A stretch of DNA of 45,407 nucleotides, taken from NCBI GenBank assembly GCA_903860745.1, contig CAIORQ010000090.1, forward strand, positions 1 through 45,407. The letters run 5' to 3'. This DNA is from an uncultured Actinomycetes bacterium (lineage in GTDB: Bacteria; Actinomycetota; Acidimicrobiia; Acidimicrobiales; RAAP-2). Made by a program: the position numbers and the translations under genes. Under the pieces are notes generated by a model. That model worked only from the letters and a program-made list of their open reading frames with translations, had not been told where the DNA came from and did not search any database. Below, one piece after another: positions 34,296 through 43,457 of this stretch; the first letter of the stretch is position 1; every line of letters begins with the position of its first letter.

Positions 34296-35006
34296 ATGGC
34301 ATCCCGAGGCGAGTCCGAGCTCGACCCCGCCCTGTTCACGGCGACGGTGACGAGTCTGACCCACTCCTTCGGCGACAGCACCCGTCGCAAGATCTTCCTC
34401 TACCTGCGCGAGAACCCCGGCGCGACCGCGACCGAACTCGCCCGCCACTGCGACGTGCACGCCAACGTGGTGCGCCACCATCTCGAACGCCTGACCGAGG
34501 GCGGCTACGTCACCTTCGACAACATCCACAAGGCGACCGTCGGACGACCGGCCAAGAGCTATCGCGTGGTGGACGACAGCGTCGCCATGGAGAGTTCGAT
34601 CCGCCGCGACGCGCTCCTCGTCGCGCTGCTCGAAATGGCCCTCGAACGCCTGGGCCCCAAGGCCGCCGAGTCGCTCGCCCACGACGTCGGCGTCGACTAC
34701 GGACGCAGCCTGGGCGTGAGTGCGAACTCCTCGGACACCGCGGTCACCGCGCGCTCGGCCATGGCGTCCATCGCCGGTCTGCTGACGGCCCACGGCTTCG
34801 ACGCGCGGGTCGAGGAGGGCGGCGAGTTCCAGTCGGTGGTGTCCGAGAACTGTCCCTTCGGCGCCGCGGCCCAGCACCACCCCGTGCTCTGCGCGGTCGA
34901 CCGCGGACTGATCACGGGCATGCTCGAAGGCCTGGGTGCGCAGTCCTCGAAGGTGACCCTGACCTCGCGCGCCCGGGGTGACGACTTCTGTCGAGTCACC
35001 GCCTGA
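34296..35006 (+). CDS. SufR-like HTH regulator with C-terminal cysteines
   Basis: 236-aa winged-helix regulator. The HTH is near residues 43-66 (ATATELARHCDVHANVVRHHLERL) and a wing follows (GRPAKSYRV). The C-terminal half carries C186, C199 (C-x12-C) and C232, resembling the cluster-binding cysteines of SufR-type repressors. No suf genes are adjacent. Instead it is divergent from mrp and is followed 1 nt after its stop by a chromate-transporter homologue, so it may sense Fe-S status, redox or metal. DNA target unknown. Confidence 0.82.
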   Translation: MASRGESELDPALFTATVTSLTHSFGDSTRRKIFLYLRENPGATATELARHCDVHANVVRHHLERLTEGGYVTFDNIHKATVGRPAKSYRVVDDSVAMESSIRRDALLVALLEMALERLGPKAAESLAHDVGVDYGRSLGVSANSSDTAVTARSAMASIAGLLTAHGFDARVEEGGEFQSVVSENCPFGAAAQHHPVLCAVDRGLITGMLEGLGAQSSKVTLTSRARGDDFCRVTA

Positions 35007-35007
35007 C

Positions 35008-36171
35008 ATGAACGACGTGGCGGGCGCGAAAGTGCCCGCGGCCCAGGTGCCCCTGCGTGTCATCGTGCGCGAGTGGGGACGCATCGGCGTCATCGGGGTG
35101 GGTGGGCCGCCCGCCCACATCGCCCTGCTGCGAGACCTCTGCGTCAACCGGCGTGGCTGGATGGGAGCCGAGGAGTTCGAACACGCCATCGCGGCGGCCA
35201 ATCTCCTGCCCGGACCGGCGTCGACGCAGTTGATGATCTTCGCCGCCTGGCGCCTGCGGGGCTGGCGCGGCGCGATCGTCGGCGGACTGTCGTTCATCGC
35301 GCCCGGTCTCGTGTTGATCGTCGCGCTCGCGGCCCTCTTCTTCTCGCGCCACCCCACGACCCTGGTCAAGGGAGCGGCCCTCGGCGCCGGCGCCGCGGTG
35401 CCGGCGGTGGCGGCGCGCACGGCCTGGCAACTCGCCACTCCCAGTTGGCGCGGGGCCGCCGCGGCCCCACTGCGACGTCGCTGGCTGGGCTACGGCGCCG
35501 TGGGCGCCGCGACCTCACTGCTGGCCCCGGCGCTCGTGGTCCTCGCCCTCGTGCTCTGCGGGCTCCTCGAGGTGATGGTCCGCCGACCGGCGCGTCGCTC
35601 ACCGATGGCCCTCGCGGCCGCCGGCGCGCACTCCCTCGCCCTGGGAGGACTGGGCGCCCTCGCCTGGGTGGCCTTCAAGGTCGGCGCGCTCTCCTACGGC
35701 GGAGGCTTCGTGATCATCCCCCTGATGCAGCACGACGTCGTCAGCACCTACCACTGGATGAGCGGCGCGCAGTTCTTGAACGCGGTCGCGCTGGGACAGG
35801 TGACGCCCGGGCCCGTGGTCCTCACAGTCGCCGCCATCGGCTACGGCGCTCGCGGGCTGTCGGGTGCGGGACTGGCGACGCTGGTGGCCTTCACCCCCTC
35901 CTTCGTCTTCGTGCTGGCCGGAGCGCGACACTTCGAGCGTCTGCGCACCAATCAGTCCGTCCTGGCCTTCTTGGCCGGCGCCGGCCCCAGCGTCATCGGC
36001 GCCATCGGCGCCTCGGCGATCTCCCTGGGCCTGCTGATCGACCACCTCTGGCAGGTGGGGTTGCTCGTCGCGGCCCTGGGGTGGCTGTTGGGGCTGCGCC
36101 GCAGCGCCACCGTGGCCCTGCTGGGCGCGGCCGTGGTCGGCGCCGCGCTGTCGGGGGTCGTGCCGCTCTAG
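35008..36171 (+). CDS. Chromate transporter family protein (ChrA-like, two-domain)
   Basis: 387-aa membrane protein with two CHR halves. The first has REWGRIGVIGVGGPPAHIALL and AANLLPGPASTQLMIFAAWRLRGW; the second has FKVGALSYGGGFVIIPLMQHDVV and LNAVALGQVTPGPVVLTVAAIGY. Several hydrophobic helices are evident in each. ChrA proteins export chromate; natural substrates in soil or water bacteria may be other oxyanions. The start ATG at 35008 lies 1 nt after the regulator stop (TGACATG), so the pair is an operon. Confidence 0.9.
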   Translation: MNDVAGAKVPAAQVPLRVIVREWGRIGVIGVGGPPAHIALLRDLCVNRRGWMGAEEFEHAIAAANLLPGPASTQLMIFAAWRLRGWRGAIVGGLSFIAPGLVLIVALAALFFSRHPTTLVKGAALGAGAAVPAVAARTAWQLATPSWRGAAAAPLRRRWLGYGAVGAATSLLAPALVVLALVLCGLLEVMVRRPARRSPMALAAAGAHSLALGGLGALAWVAFKVGALSYGGGFVIIPLMQHDVVSTYHWMSGAQFLNAVALGQVTPGPVVLTVAAIGYGARGLSGAGLATLVAFTPSFVFVLAGARHFERLRTNQSVLAFLAGAGPSVIGAIGASAISLGLLIDHLWQVGLLVAALGWLLGLRRSATVALLGAAVVGAALSGVVPL

Positions 36172-36184
36172 CTAGCCGGCTAGC
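36171..36184. repeat. 14-bp palindrome holding a convergent stop codon
   Basis: GCTAGCCGGCTAGC overlaps the last base of the chrA stop TAG and contains the stop of the converging TPR gene. It differs only in the two central bases from the element at 29290-29303. Confidence 0.6.
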
Positions 36185-36918
36185 CCCAGCGCACGCAGGT
36201 ACTTCGCAGCGATGTCCAGCTGGGCCTTGGAGGGGTGCAGGGTCAAGAAGGTCTCGAACTGCGCCCGGGCGAGGGGGCGGTCGCCCGGCGTCGACTCGGC
36301 CACGATGGCGTAGTAGAGGCGCGGGGCCGGCGACGTGGGAGCCAGGGCCACCGCTTCGGACAGGAGTCGAACGCCGCGCTCGACCACGGCGGGCTTCTTC
36401 GAGATGCTGCCCGCCGAGAAGTCCAGCCAGCCCGCCTCGGTCAGCGCCACCACGTTGGTGGGCTGGATGGCCAGGATCTGCTGATAGGCCGACAGGGCGG
36501 CCAGCGCGTTGCCCTCGGCCTGGTCCACCTCGGCGTCGACGCCGAGCTGTTGCACCTTCTGGGTCTGCGACAGGCTCAGTCCGCCCGTCGCCGACTGACC
36601 GGCCTGGCGCAGTCCGAGGTTCGCCCACACCAGCACACCCGCGGCGGCCACGAAGCACGCCAGCGCCACCAGGAGGAGGGCTCGGCGATGCCGACGGGCC
36701 ACCCCCGTGGTCGACGGCGGCGCCGGCGGAGTCGACGCCTCGCTCGCGAGCAGCTCGTCGAGCTCGCGGCGGGCGCCGACGAGCGCCTCCTCCTCGCGGC
36801 GGACAATCTGGGCGACCTCTGAGTCGCTGAGCTCCCCGGCGGCGTGCTCGCGGCGGGCGTCGTCGAGGGAGGCCTCGCGCAGTCGGATCTCGTCGCGCAG
36901 CTGGCGTTCGTTCCTCAT
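36172..36918 (-). CDS. ccmI: CcmI/CycH-like TPR protein of cytochrome c maturation
   Basis: 248-aa membrane-anchored protein: an N-terminal charged coiled-coil (RDEIRLREASLDDARREHA), one transmembrane helix (ALLLVALACFVAAAGVLVWA, ~80-100), then TPR-like repeats facing outward (DQAEGNALAALSAYQQILAIQPTNVVALTEAG). This matches CcmI, which holds apocytochrome c for haem ligation. The ATG at 36918 overlaps the ccmH stop (ATGA). Last gene of the ccm operon; ccmI naming is by context. Confidence 0.82.
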   Translation of the reverse strand: MRNERQLRDEIRLREASLDDARREHAAGELSDSEVAQIVRREEEALVGARRELDELLASEASTPPAPPSTTGVARRHRRALLLVALACFVAAAGVLVWANLGLRQAGQSATGGLSLSQTQKVQQLGVDAEVDQAEGNALAALSAYQQILAIQPTNVVALTEAGWLDFSAGSISKKPAVVERGVRLLSEAVALAPTSPAPRLYYAIVAESTPGDRPLARAQFETFLTLHPSKAQLDIAAKYLRALGLAG

Positions 36919-37322
36919 CGGCGCCTCCGCAGGACCACCACCGTCGCCACCAGGCCGACGAAGACCGCCGAGGGCACCAGCCACAACAACACCCCCCACC
37001 CCGCGGTGGAGGGGCTCAGGAGGATGGAGGGGCCGTAGGCGTCCTCGATGGTCGTGAGGATCTGCGAGTCGCTGTCGCCCCTGGCCACCAGCTGGGCGAT
37101 CTCGTGACGCACCGCCAGCGACGAGGACGAGGTGCTCTGGGCGACCGAGAGGTCCTCGCACGAGGGGCACTTCACGAGGGTCTCGAGGTGCGCGATGCGC
37201 CCAGCGGCGCTGGACGATGAGGGTGCGCTGAGGACCGCGAAGACCGCCACCACCACGAGGGCGAGCACCCAGACCAGGAAGGAGCCCGCTCGGGGGGTCG
37301 ATCGCGTGGCGCTCGTCGTCAT
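36915..37322 (-). CDS. ccmH: CcmH-like thiol reductase for apocytochrome c
   Basis: 135-aa protein with an N-terminal anchor helix (~14-33), the redox motif KCPSCEDLSVAQS (C52, C55), and a C-terminal transmembrane helix ahead of VVVLRRRR. CcmH/CcmL reduces the CxxCH disulfide of apocytochromes outside the membrane. The canonical motif is LRCxxCQNxxxxxS, of which C-x-x-C and the later serine are kept. The ATG overlaps the ccmG stop (ATGA). Confidence 0.9.
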   Translation of the reverse strand: MTTSATRSTPRAGSFLVWVLALVVVAVFAVLSAPSSSSAAGRIAHLETLVKCPSCEDLSVAQSTSSSSLAVRHEIAQLVARGDSDSQILTTIEDAYGPSILLSPSTAGWGVLLWLVPSAVFVGLVATVVVLRRRR

Positions 37323-37864
37323 GCCCGCACCCGGGCCACGACGGCGTCGAGCTGCACGACGCTCACCGGTCCGATGAGCTCGGCCGCGACCCGCCCGCGG
37401 GCGTCGATCACGAAGGTCGACGGCGGCGAGGTCACGCCGTAGTGGAAGGCGAAGGAGCCGTTGGGGTCGTCCACCGAGGGATAGAGCGCACCGTACTTGG
37501 CGTCGAAGGCCCGCGCGGCGCCGAGGGTGTCGTTGAAGACGACGCCGAGCACGACCACGCCGTGAGTGCGCTGGCGCCAGGCGAAGGTGATGAGGTTGGC
37601 CTCCTCCTGCTGGCAGGGGCCGCACCACGACGCGAAGAAGTTGACCACCACGACCCTGCCCCGCTCGCCGGCGAGGGAGAAGTGGCGACCCTCGAACTGA
37701 CGGGCCCCGAACTCGCTGCCCGAGATCGCCGGCGCACTGCGTCCCAGCAGGGGGCTGGTTATCGACGTCGCCGAATAGGGCTGGCGGGTGACGAGCAGGA
37801 TCGACAGCCCCAGCACCGCCACCAGGGCCAGGGTCCCCACCACCGCCACGATGCGCCGTCTCAT
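37319..37864 (-). CDS. ccmG: Thioredoxin-like CcmG/DsbE
   Basis: 181-aa membrane-tethered thioredoxin: signal-anchor residues 5-25, then a thioredoxin fold with NFFASWCGPCQQEEANL (C81, C84) and the cis-proline region SPPSTFVIDARGRV. CcmG keeps CcmH reduced for haem attachment. The ATG at 37864 overlaps the ccmF stop (ATGA). Confidence 0.92.
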   Translation of the reverse strand: MRRRIVAVVGTLALVAVLGLSILLVTRQPYSATSITSPLLGRSAPAISGSEFGARQFEGRHFSLAGERGRVVVVNFFASWCGPCQQEEANLITFAWRQRTHGVVVLGVVFNDTLGAARAFDAKYGALYPSVDDPNGSFAFHYGVTSPPSTFVIDARGRVAAELIGPVSVVQLDAVVARVRA

Positions 37865-39819
37865 TCGACGGGCTCCTCGCGGTGACGGCGGCGCCCGAAG
37901 GACAGCGCGCTGCCGACTCCCACCATCAAGCCGCCGATCCACAACCACGACAGCAGCGGCTCGACCGTGACGCCGAGCACGACGGACCCGGCGGGCACGT
38001 TGCTGGCCACCTGGGCGCCCGAGGTCGTGCCGTTGCCGCCCACCGCGTCGAAGGTGACGTAGACGTCGCGCAGGAGGTTGGAGTCGATGGCCGGCGTGCC
38101 CACGGGCTGGGCACCGCGACCGTTGAAGGTGGTGATCGCCGGACGCAGCGGATTGCCGTCCACGCTCACCACGAGCTGCGTCTGCTTCTCGAGCGGGTCC
38201 GCGACCGTGGCGAAGCCGGCGAAGCCGACGCTCTGGCCCGCCACCACGGTGCGTTGACCCTTCGCCAGGGTGACCTCGGACCGCGAGGTGTACGAGGTCG
38301 AGACCACGATGCCCACCGCCAGCACCACCACGCCCAGGTGCACGACCATGCCCCCGGTGCTCGGCGCGCGCCAGGCCGAGGCCAGGTCCCCGCGACGTCG
38401 GGCGCTGAGCACCACTCCCTTCAGGGTCCGCAGGGCCGCTCCGGCGGCGCCCACGGCCAGGAACACCGTGACCAGCACCGCGGCGTGGTGCACGCCCGCC
38501 ACCAGCAGCGCCACCACGGTGGCCAGGGCCGCCCAGGCCGCCACCCGCACGCGCGTCCAGAGCACCGCCGCGTCGGCGGTGCGCCAGCTCACCACCGGAG
38601 CGAGGCACATCAAGAACAACAAGACCACCGCGACCGGTGCGGCCACCGTCGCGAAGTAGGGCGTGCCGACGGTCACCTGGCTACCGTTGACCGCCTCGTA
38701 GAGCAGCGGGAAGACCGTGCCCAGCAGGACCACGAAGGCGAAGCCGACGAAGAGGACGTTGTTGGCCACGAACATCCCCTCGCGCGAGGCTGGGTGGTCG
38801 ACGCCCACCGGGGAGCGCAGCTCGTCGCCACGCCAGATCACGAGCGCCACCCCCGCCCCCACGGTCACGAAGAAGAAACCGATGAGCAGGGGGCCCAGCG
38901 TGCTCGAGGAGAAGGAGTGCACGCTCTGCAGGACGCCCGAGCGGGTGAAGAAGGTGCCCAGCACGGTGAAGGCGAAGGTGGCGATGGCCAGGGAGAGGTT
39001 CCAGATGCGAAACAGGCCGCGCCGGTCCTGGACGATGACCGAGTGGATGTAGGCCGTCGCGGTGAGCCAGGGCAACAGGGCGGCGTTCTCCACGGGGTCC
39101 CAGCCCCAGAAGCCTCCCCAGCCCAGCACCTGGTAGCTCCACCAGGCGCCCAGGACGATGCCCACCGAGAGGCAGCCCCAGGCCAGGACCGTCCAGCGGC
39201 GCTGCTCGAGCGGCCAGCGGTCGTGGACCCTTCCGGTGACGAGCATGGCGATGGCGAAGGCGAAGGGCACCGCGAAGCCCACGAAGCCCGCGTAGAGCAG
39301 CGGCGGGTGCACCGCCACCAGCGGGTTGTCCTGCAGGAGCGCGTTGGGTCCGGCGCCTTGGAGCACGTGGGCCGGATTGTGCACGAAGGGGTCGGCGGGC
39401 CCCACCATCAACAAGATGAAGAACCCGCCCACGACGAAGAGCACCAGGGTGGCCCAGGCCACCACCGCGTCGGACGAGTCGTCACGGTAGTGGCGGATGA
39501 CCGCCAACGTCAATCCGGTGAGGATGAGCGCCCAGAGCAGCAGCGACCCCTCCAGGGCCGACCACATGCCGGTGATGGAGTAGATCAGCGGCGTGAAGGT
39601 GGCGTTGTTCTCGGCCACGTAGGCCAGCGAGAAGTTGTGCGTGACGAGGGCGAACTGCATCACGGCCACGGCGACGACCATGCCGGCGAGGGCGAGTGCC
39701 CCGAACAGCACGGCCCGCGACGGCCGTCCCCGGAGGGTCCGCGCCTGGGAGATCACGCCTCCCACGCAGGCGAGGAAGGCCGCGTCCAGGGCGAGGCGAC
39801 CCAGCCACGTGAGGATCAT
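37861..39819 (-). CDS. ccmF: Haem lyase CcmF
   Basis: 652-aa polytopic membrane protein of the CcmF/CycK family that ligates haem to apocytochrome c. The outward WWD domain is visible as LGWGGFWGWDPVENAALLPWL; further conserved parts are FTPLIYSITGMWSALEGSLLLWALIL and NPLVAVHPPLLYAGFVGFAVPFAF (histidine ligand region). Length is typical. The start MILTWLGRLAL overlaps the ccmE stop by 4 nt. Confidence 0.96.
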   Translation of the reverse strand: MILTWLGRLALDAAFLACVGGVISQARTLRGRPSRAVLFGALALAGMVVAVAVMQFALVTHNFSLAYVAENNATFTPLIYSITGMWSALEGSLLLWALILTGLTLAVIRHYRDDSSDAVVAWATLVLFVVGGFFILLMVGPADPFVHNPAHVLQGAGPNALLQDNPLVAVHPPLLYAGFVGFAVPFAFAIAMLVTGRVHDRWPLEQRRWTVLAWGCLSVGIVLGAWWSYQVLGWGGFWGWDPVENAALLPWLTATAYIHSVIVQDRRGLFRIWNLSLAIATFAFTVLGTFFTRSGVLQSVHSFSSSTLGPLLIGFFFVTVGAGVALVIWRGDELRSPVGVDHPASREGMFVANNVLFVGFAFVVLLGTVFPLLYEAVNGSQVTVGTPYFATVAAPVAVVLLFLMCLAPVVSWRTADAAVLWTRVRVAAWAALATVVALLVAGVHHAAVLVTVFLAVGAAGAALRTLKGVVLSARRRGDLASAWRAPSTGGMVVHLGVVVLAVGIVVSTSYTSRSEVTLAKGQRTVVAGQSVGFAGFATVADPLEKQTQLVVSVDGNPLRPAITTFNGRGAQPVGTPAIDSNLLRDVYVTFDAVGGNGTTSGAQVASNVPAGSVVLGVTVEPLLSWLWIGGLMVGVGSALSFGRRRHREEPVE

Positions 39820-40295
39820 CGACTCGTTCCGTTCGGCGCCTTCACCCGGTTGGGGTGCGCGGCGATGTACGACGAGGAGTGCTTGACCATGATCTGGGTG
39901 CCCGCGAAGTCGAGCGAGGTCGCCGAGACGAAGTGGCCGACCACGACGACCGGGATGTCGGCCTGGAACAGCTGCGGGGGCGAACCCTGCGCGGTGACCA
40001 AGACGTGGTGCGAGCCCGAGCCGGCCAGGGTGAAGGACGCGCCCGCGTTGGTGCGCTCGATGGTGCCGGGCTCGACCACCCCCTCGAGGCGGATCACCTT
40101 GGTGCCCAGTGAGGCGCGCTGGCCCAGGGCCTGGTCCACCGTCTCGAAGTAGTTCAGGGACTTCAACAGTCCCTGGCTGAGCAGCACCCCGACCACCAGC
40201 ACCAGCACGGCGATGACGCCGAGGGAGCGCCGGTTCGACCGCGACCTCGAGGCCGGCGGCTCGACCGGGGTGAGGGCCTCGACGGTCTCAGCCAC
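39816..40295 (-). CDS. ccmE: Haem chaperone CcmE
   Basis: 159-aa haem chaperone. N-terminal anchor helix (~25-45), OB-fold beta domain, and the haem-binding HxxxY box at H139-S-S-S-Y143; thus the histidine type, not the CxxxY variant known in some other bacteria. GTG at 40295 overlaps the end of ccmD; upstream in-frame codons belong to the ccmD/ccmC region. Its stop overlaps ccmF. Confidence 0.92.
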   Translation of the reverse strand: MAETVEALTPVEPPASRSRSNRRSLGVIAVLVLVVGVLLSQGLLKSLNYFETVDQALGQRASLGTKVIRLEGVVEPGTIERTNAGASFTLAGSGSHHVLVTAQGSPPQLFQADIPVVVVGHFVSATSLDFAGTQIMVKHSSSYIAAHPNRVKAPNGTSR

Positions 40296-40377
40296 GACGT
40301 CCTCGCCACCAGATCGAGGCGGTGTAGAGGGCCAGTCCCCCGAAGGCGACCGCGTAGCCCGCGGCAACGTAGCCCAT
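40288..40377 (-). CDS. ccmD: CcmD-like small membrane protein
   Basis: A 29-codon gene between ccmC and ccmE: MGYVAAGYAVAFGGLALYTA, then SIWWRGRRG. One transmembrane helix followed by a basic tail is the CcmD pattern; CcmD releases holo-CcmE from the CcmABC complex. The ATG shares one base with the ccmC stop (TGATG), and the gene overlaps ccmE by 8 nt. Confidence 0.85.
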   Translation of the reverse strand: MGYVAAGYAVAFGGLALYTASIWWRGRRG

Positions 40378-41093
40378 CAGGCGCCCTCGCTGCGTCGCGT
40401 CGCCAGGGCCTCGTCGACGCGCGTGCGCACCCGCGCGTCACGCGACACCTCGAGGCGGTAACGCTCGCGCAGGAGCCAGAAGAACAGCAAGGTGAAGCCC
40501 ACGAAGCCGATCAGCATCGTCCAGAGCATGGAACCGTGGACGTTGAGCTGGCCCGTGGAGGTGAGCACCGAGGCTCCCTGGTGCAGGGTCTTCCACCACA
40601 CCACCGAGAAGTGGATGATCGGCACATTGATGGCCGTCAGGATCGCGAAGACGGCGCTGCGGCGTGCGCGGACGGTGGGGTCGTCGTTGGCGCGTCGCAG
40701 GGCCAGGTAGGCCAGGGCGAAGACCCCGAGGATGGCCGTCGAGGTCAGGCGGGCGTCCCAGGCCCACCACACGCCCCAGGTGGGACGGCCCCAGATCGAA
40801 CCGGTGACCAGGGTGAGCACGATGAACACGACGCTGATCTCCATCGCGCAGTGCGCGATGCGGTCCATGGCGTCGGACCGCGTGCGCCGCCACAGGTACA
40901 GGCAGCTCGCGATGGTGGCGGTGCCGAAGGACACGTAGAGGGCGACCCAGGCGATGGGTGGGTGGACGTAGAGCAGACGCACCAGGTTGCCCTGGACCTT
41001 GTCGGGCGGCGTCACCCACAACCCCATCCAGAAGGTGAGCGCCAGGAGCAGGAGCGTCACCGGGCCCAGTAGCCGCTGGGTGACCTTCATCAT
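40377..41093 (-). CDS. ccmC: Haem exporter/handler subunit CcmC
   Basis: 238-aa membrane protein with six helices and the WWD haem-binding segment GRPTWGVWWAWDARLTS, flanked by the conserved HPPIAW and INVPIIHFSVVWW histidine regions. CcmC loads haem on CcmE. The first ATG (41093) overlaps the ccmB stop (ATGA). Confidence 0.95.
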   Translation of the reverse strand: MMKVTQRLLGPVTLLLLALTFWMGLWVTPPDKVQGNLVRLLYVHPPIAWVALYVSFGTATIASCLYLWRRTRSDAMDRIAHCAMEISVVFIVLTLVTGSIWGRPTWGVWWAWDARLTSTAILGVFALAYLALRRANDDPTVRARRSAVFAILTAINVPIIHFSVVWWKTLHQGASVLTSTGQLNVHGSMLWTMLIGFVGFTLLFFWLLRERYRLEVSRDARVRTRVDEALATRRSEGA

Positions 41094-41749
41094 GACTCCT
41101 CCAAGACGCCGTACAGCAGAATTCCCACCGCGCAGTAGGCCACGAGGGCGACCACCACCACGACCCACCACTCCCACAGCGCCCCTCCGTGCAGGGCGGC
41201 GCTGAAGGAGCGTTCCCCCGCGATCAGCAAGGGGGCGAAGGCCGGGAGGGTCAGGACCGGCAACAAGGTGGCCGGCCCGTCGCCGCCCTGGGTCAACGCG
41301 CCATACAGCGTACCGGCTGAGGCCAAAGTGGCGAGCGTGACGAGGATGCTCGGCAGCGCCTCGAGGGTCCCGGTCAGGGCGGTGTGCAGCAACAGCACCG
41401 ACCCGCCCAGCAGGACCAGGCCGCTCACCCACAGCTCGACGGTGAGCGCGAGGGCCTTGCCGAGGAAGACACCGGCCGGGTCGAGGCCGAGGGTGGCCAC
41501 CGACGCTCGGGTCCCGGGCGCGTTCTCCAGGCTCTGGGAGCGATTGATCATGAGCAGGGTCACGAAGAGGGTCACGAGGTAGAACAGGCCGGGTCCCGCC
41601 GAAGACGTGCCGGCCTGGGCCGGGCCGAGGGCCAGACCCGCCAGCAACAGGGCGATGACCCCGAAGGGCAGCACCTGCCAGAGGAGCACCCGACTGCGCG
41701 CCTCGATGCGCAGGTCCTTCACCGCCACCAGCCACGCGACGCGGATCAC
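41090..41749 (-). CDS. ccmB: Haem ABC transporter permease CcmB
   Basis: 219-aa membrane protein with six hydrophobic segments, starting VKDLRIEARSRVLLWQVLPF. It partners CcmA in releasing haem-loaded CcmE. Its start overlaps the ccmA stop by 4 nt (ATGA). Confidence 0.92.
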   Translation of the reverse strand: MIRVAWLVAVKDLRIEARSRVLLWQVLPFGVIALLLAGLALGPAQAGTSSAGPGLFYLVTLFVTLLMINRSQSLENAPGTRASVATLGLDPAGVFLGKALALTVELWVSGLVLLGGSVLLLHTALTGTLEALPSILVTLATLASAGTLYGALTQGGDGPATLLPVLTLPAFAPLLIAGERSFSAALHGGALWEWWVVVVVALVAYCAVGILLYGVLEES

Positions 41750-42393
41750 GCGCTCACCCGTCCGCCCACCATGCGCACGGTGCGCGCGACGAGGTTGGCC
41801 GCGCGCAGCGGGTCGTGCGCGCTCACCACCACGGTGGCGCCCCCGGCTAGGACCTCGCCGAGGAGCCCGTCGAAGAACTCGCGCCCGGCGTCGTCCAGGG
41901 ACGCGTAGGGCTCGTCGAGCAGCCAGAGCTCGGGTCGGCGCACGAGGAGCCAGGCGAGCCCCAGACGGCGTCGCTGCCCCGCGCTCAACTGCTTGGTCGT
42001 GGTGTGCGAGCGATGTTCGAGCCCCACCCGCGAGAGCGCGCCGTCCACCTCGCCCACGGGCCGTTCGAGGGCGCGCGCCGCGAAGACCAGGTTCTCGCGG
42101 ACGCTCAGGTCGGCGTAGAAGGAACCCTCGTGCCCGAGCCAGCCGACTCGACGGCGCAGGAGGCGCCGGTCCCCGTCGCGCAGGTCGACCCCGGCGACCA
42201 CACCGTCGCCGCTGTGCAGGGGGTCCAGACCCCCCAAGAGACGCAGCAGACTCGTCTTGCCGGCCCCGTTGGGCCCCGTGACCACGGTGAGCGTGGCGCG
42301 CTGGACCTCGAGGTCGACGCCGCTGAGCAGGGGGAAGCCCCGGGACAGCACGACGGCCTGGACGAGTCGAACGACCGTGCGGTCGTCCCCCAA
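41746..42393 (-). CDS. ccmA: Cytochrome c maturation ABC ATPase CcmA
   Basis: 215-aa ABC ATPase: Walker A GPNGAGKTSLL, signature LSAGQRRRLGLAWLL, Walker B LWLLDEPYASLD, switch SAHDP. Position ahead of ccmB identifies it as CcmA. It begins 4 nt after the gmd stop. Confidence 0.93.
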   Translation of the reverse strand: MGDDRTVVRLVQAVVLSRGFPLLSGVDLEVQRATLTVVTGPNGAGKTSLLRLLGGLDPLHSGDGVVAGVDLRDGDRRLLRRRVGWLGHEGSFYADLSVRENLVFAARALERPVGEVDGALSRVGLEHRSHTTTKQLSAGQRRRLGLAWLLVRRPELWLLDEPYASLDDAGREFFDGLLGEVLAGGATVVVSAHDPLRAANLVARTVRMVGGRVSA

Positions 42394-42397
42394 AGCC

Positions 42398-43430
<1,033 letters not shown>

Positions 43431-43445
43431 AAACGGCCGAGCGCC

Positions 43446-43451
43446 TAGGGT
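43446..43451 (+). promoter_or_regulatory. Leaderless-type -10 for the glycosyltransferase
   Basis: TAGGGT followed by 6 nt and the ATG at 43458; no Shine-Dalgarno sequence. Confidence 0.5.
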
Positions 43452-43457
43452 GTCGCC

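Noticed and set aside
37882-40152. A 756-codon open frame on the plus strand opposite ccmF/ccmE
   Set aside because: Composition (His, Arg, Gly, Gln rich, no fold-like pattern) is that of an antisense shadow in high-GC DNA; the minus strand encodes clear CcmF and CcmE.
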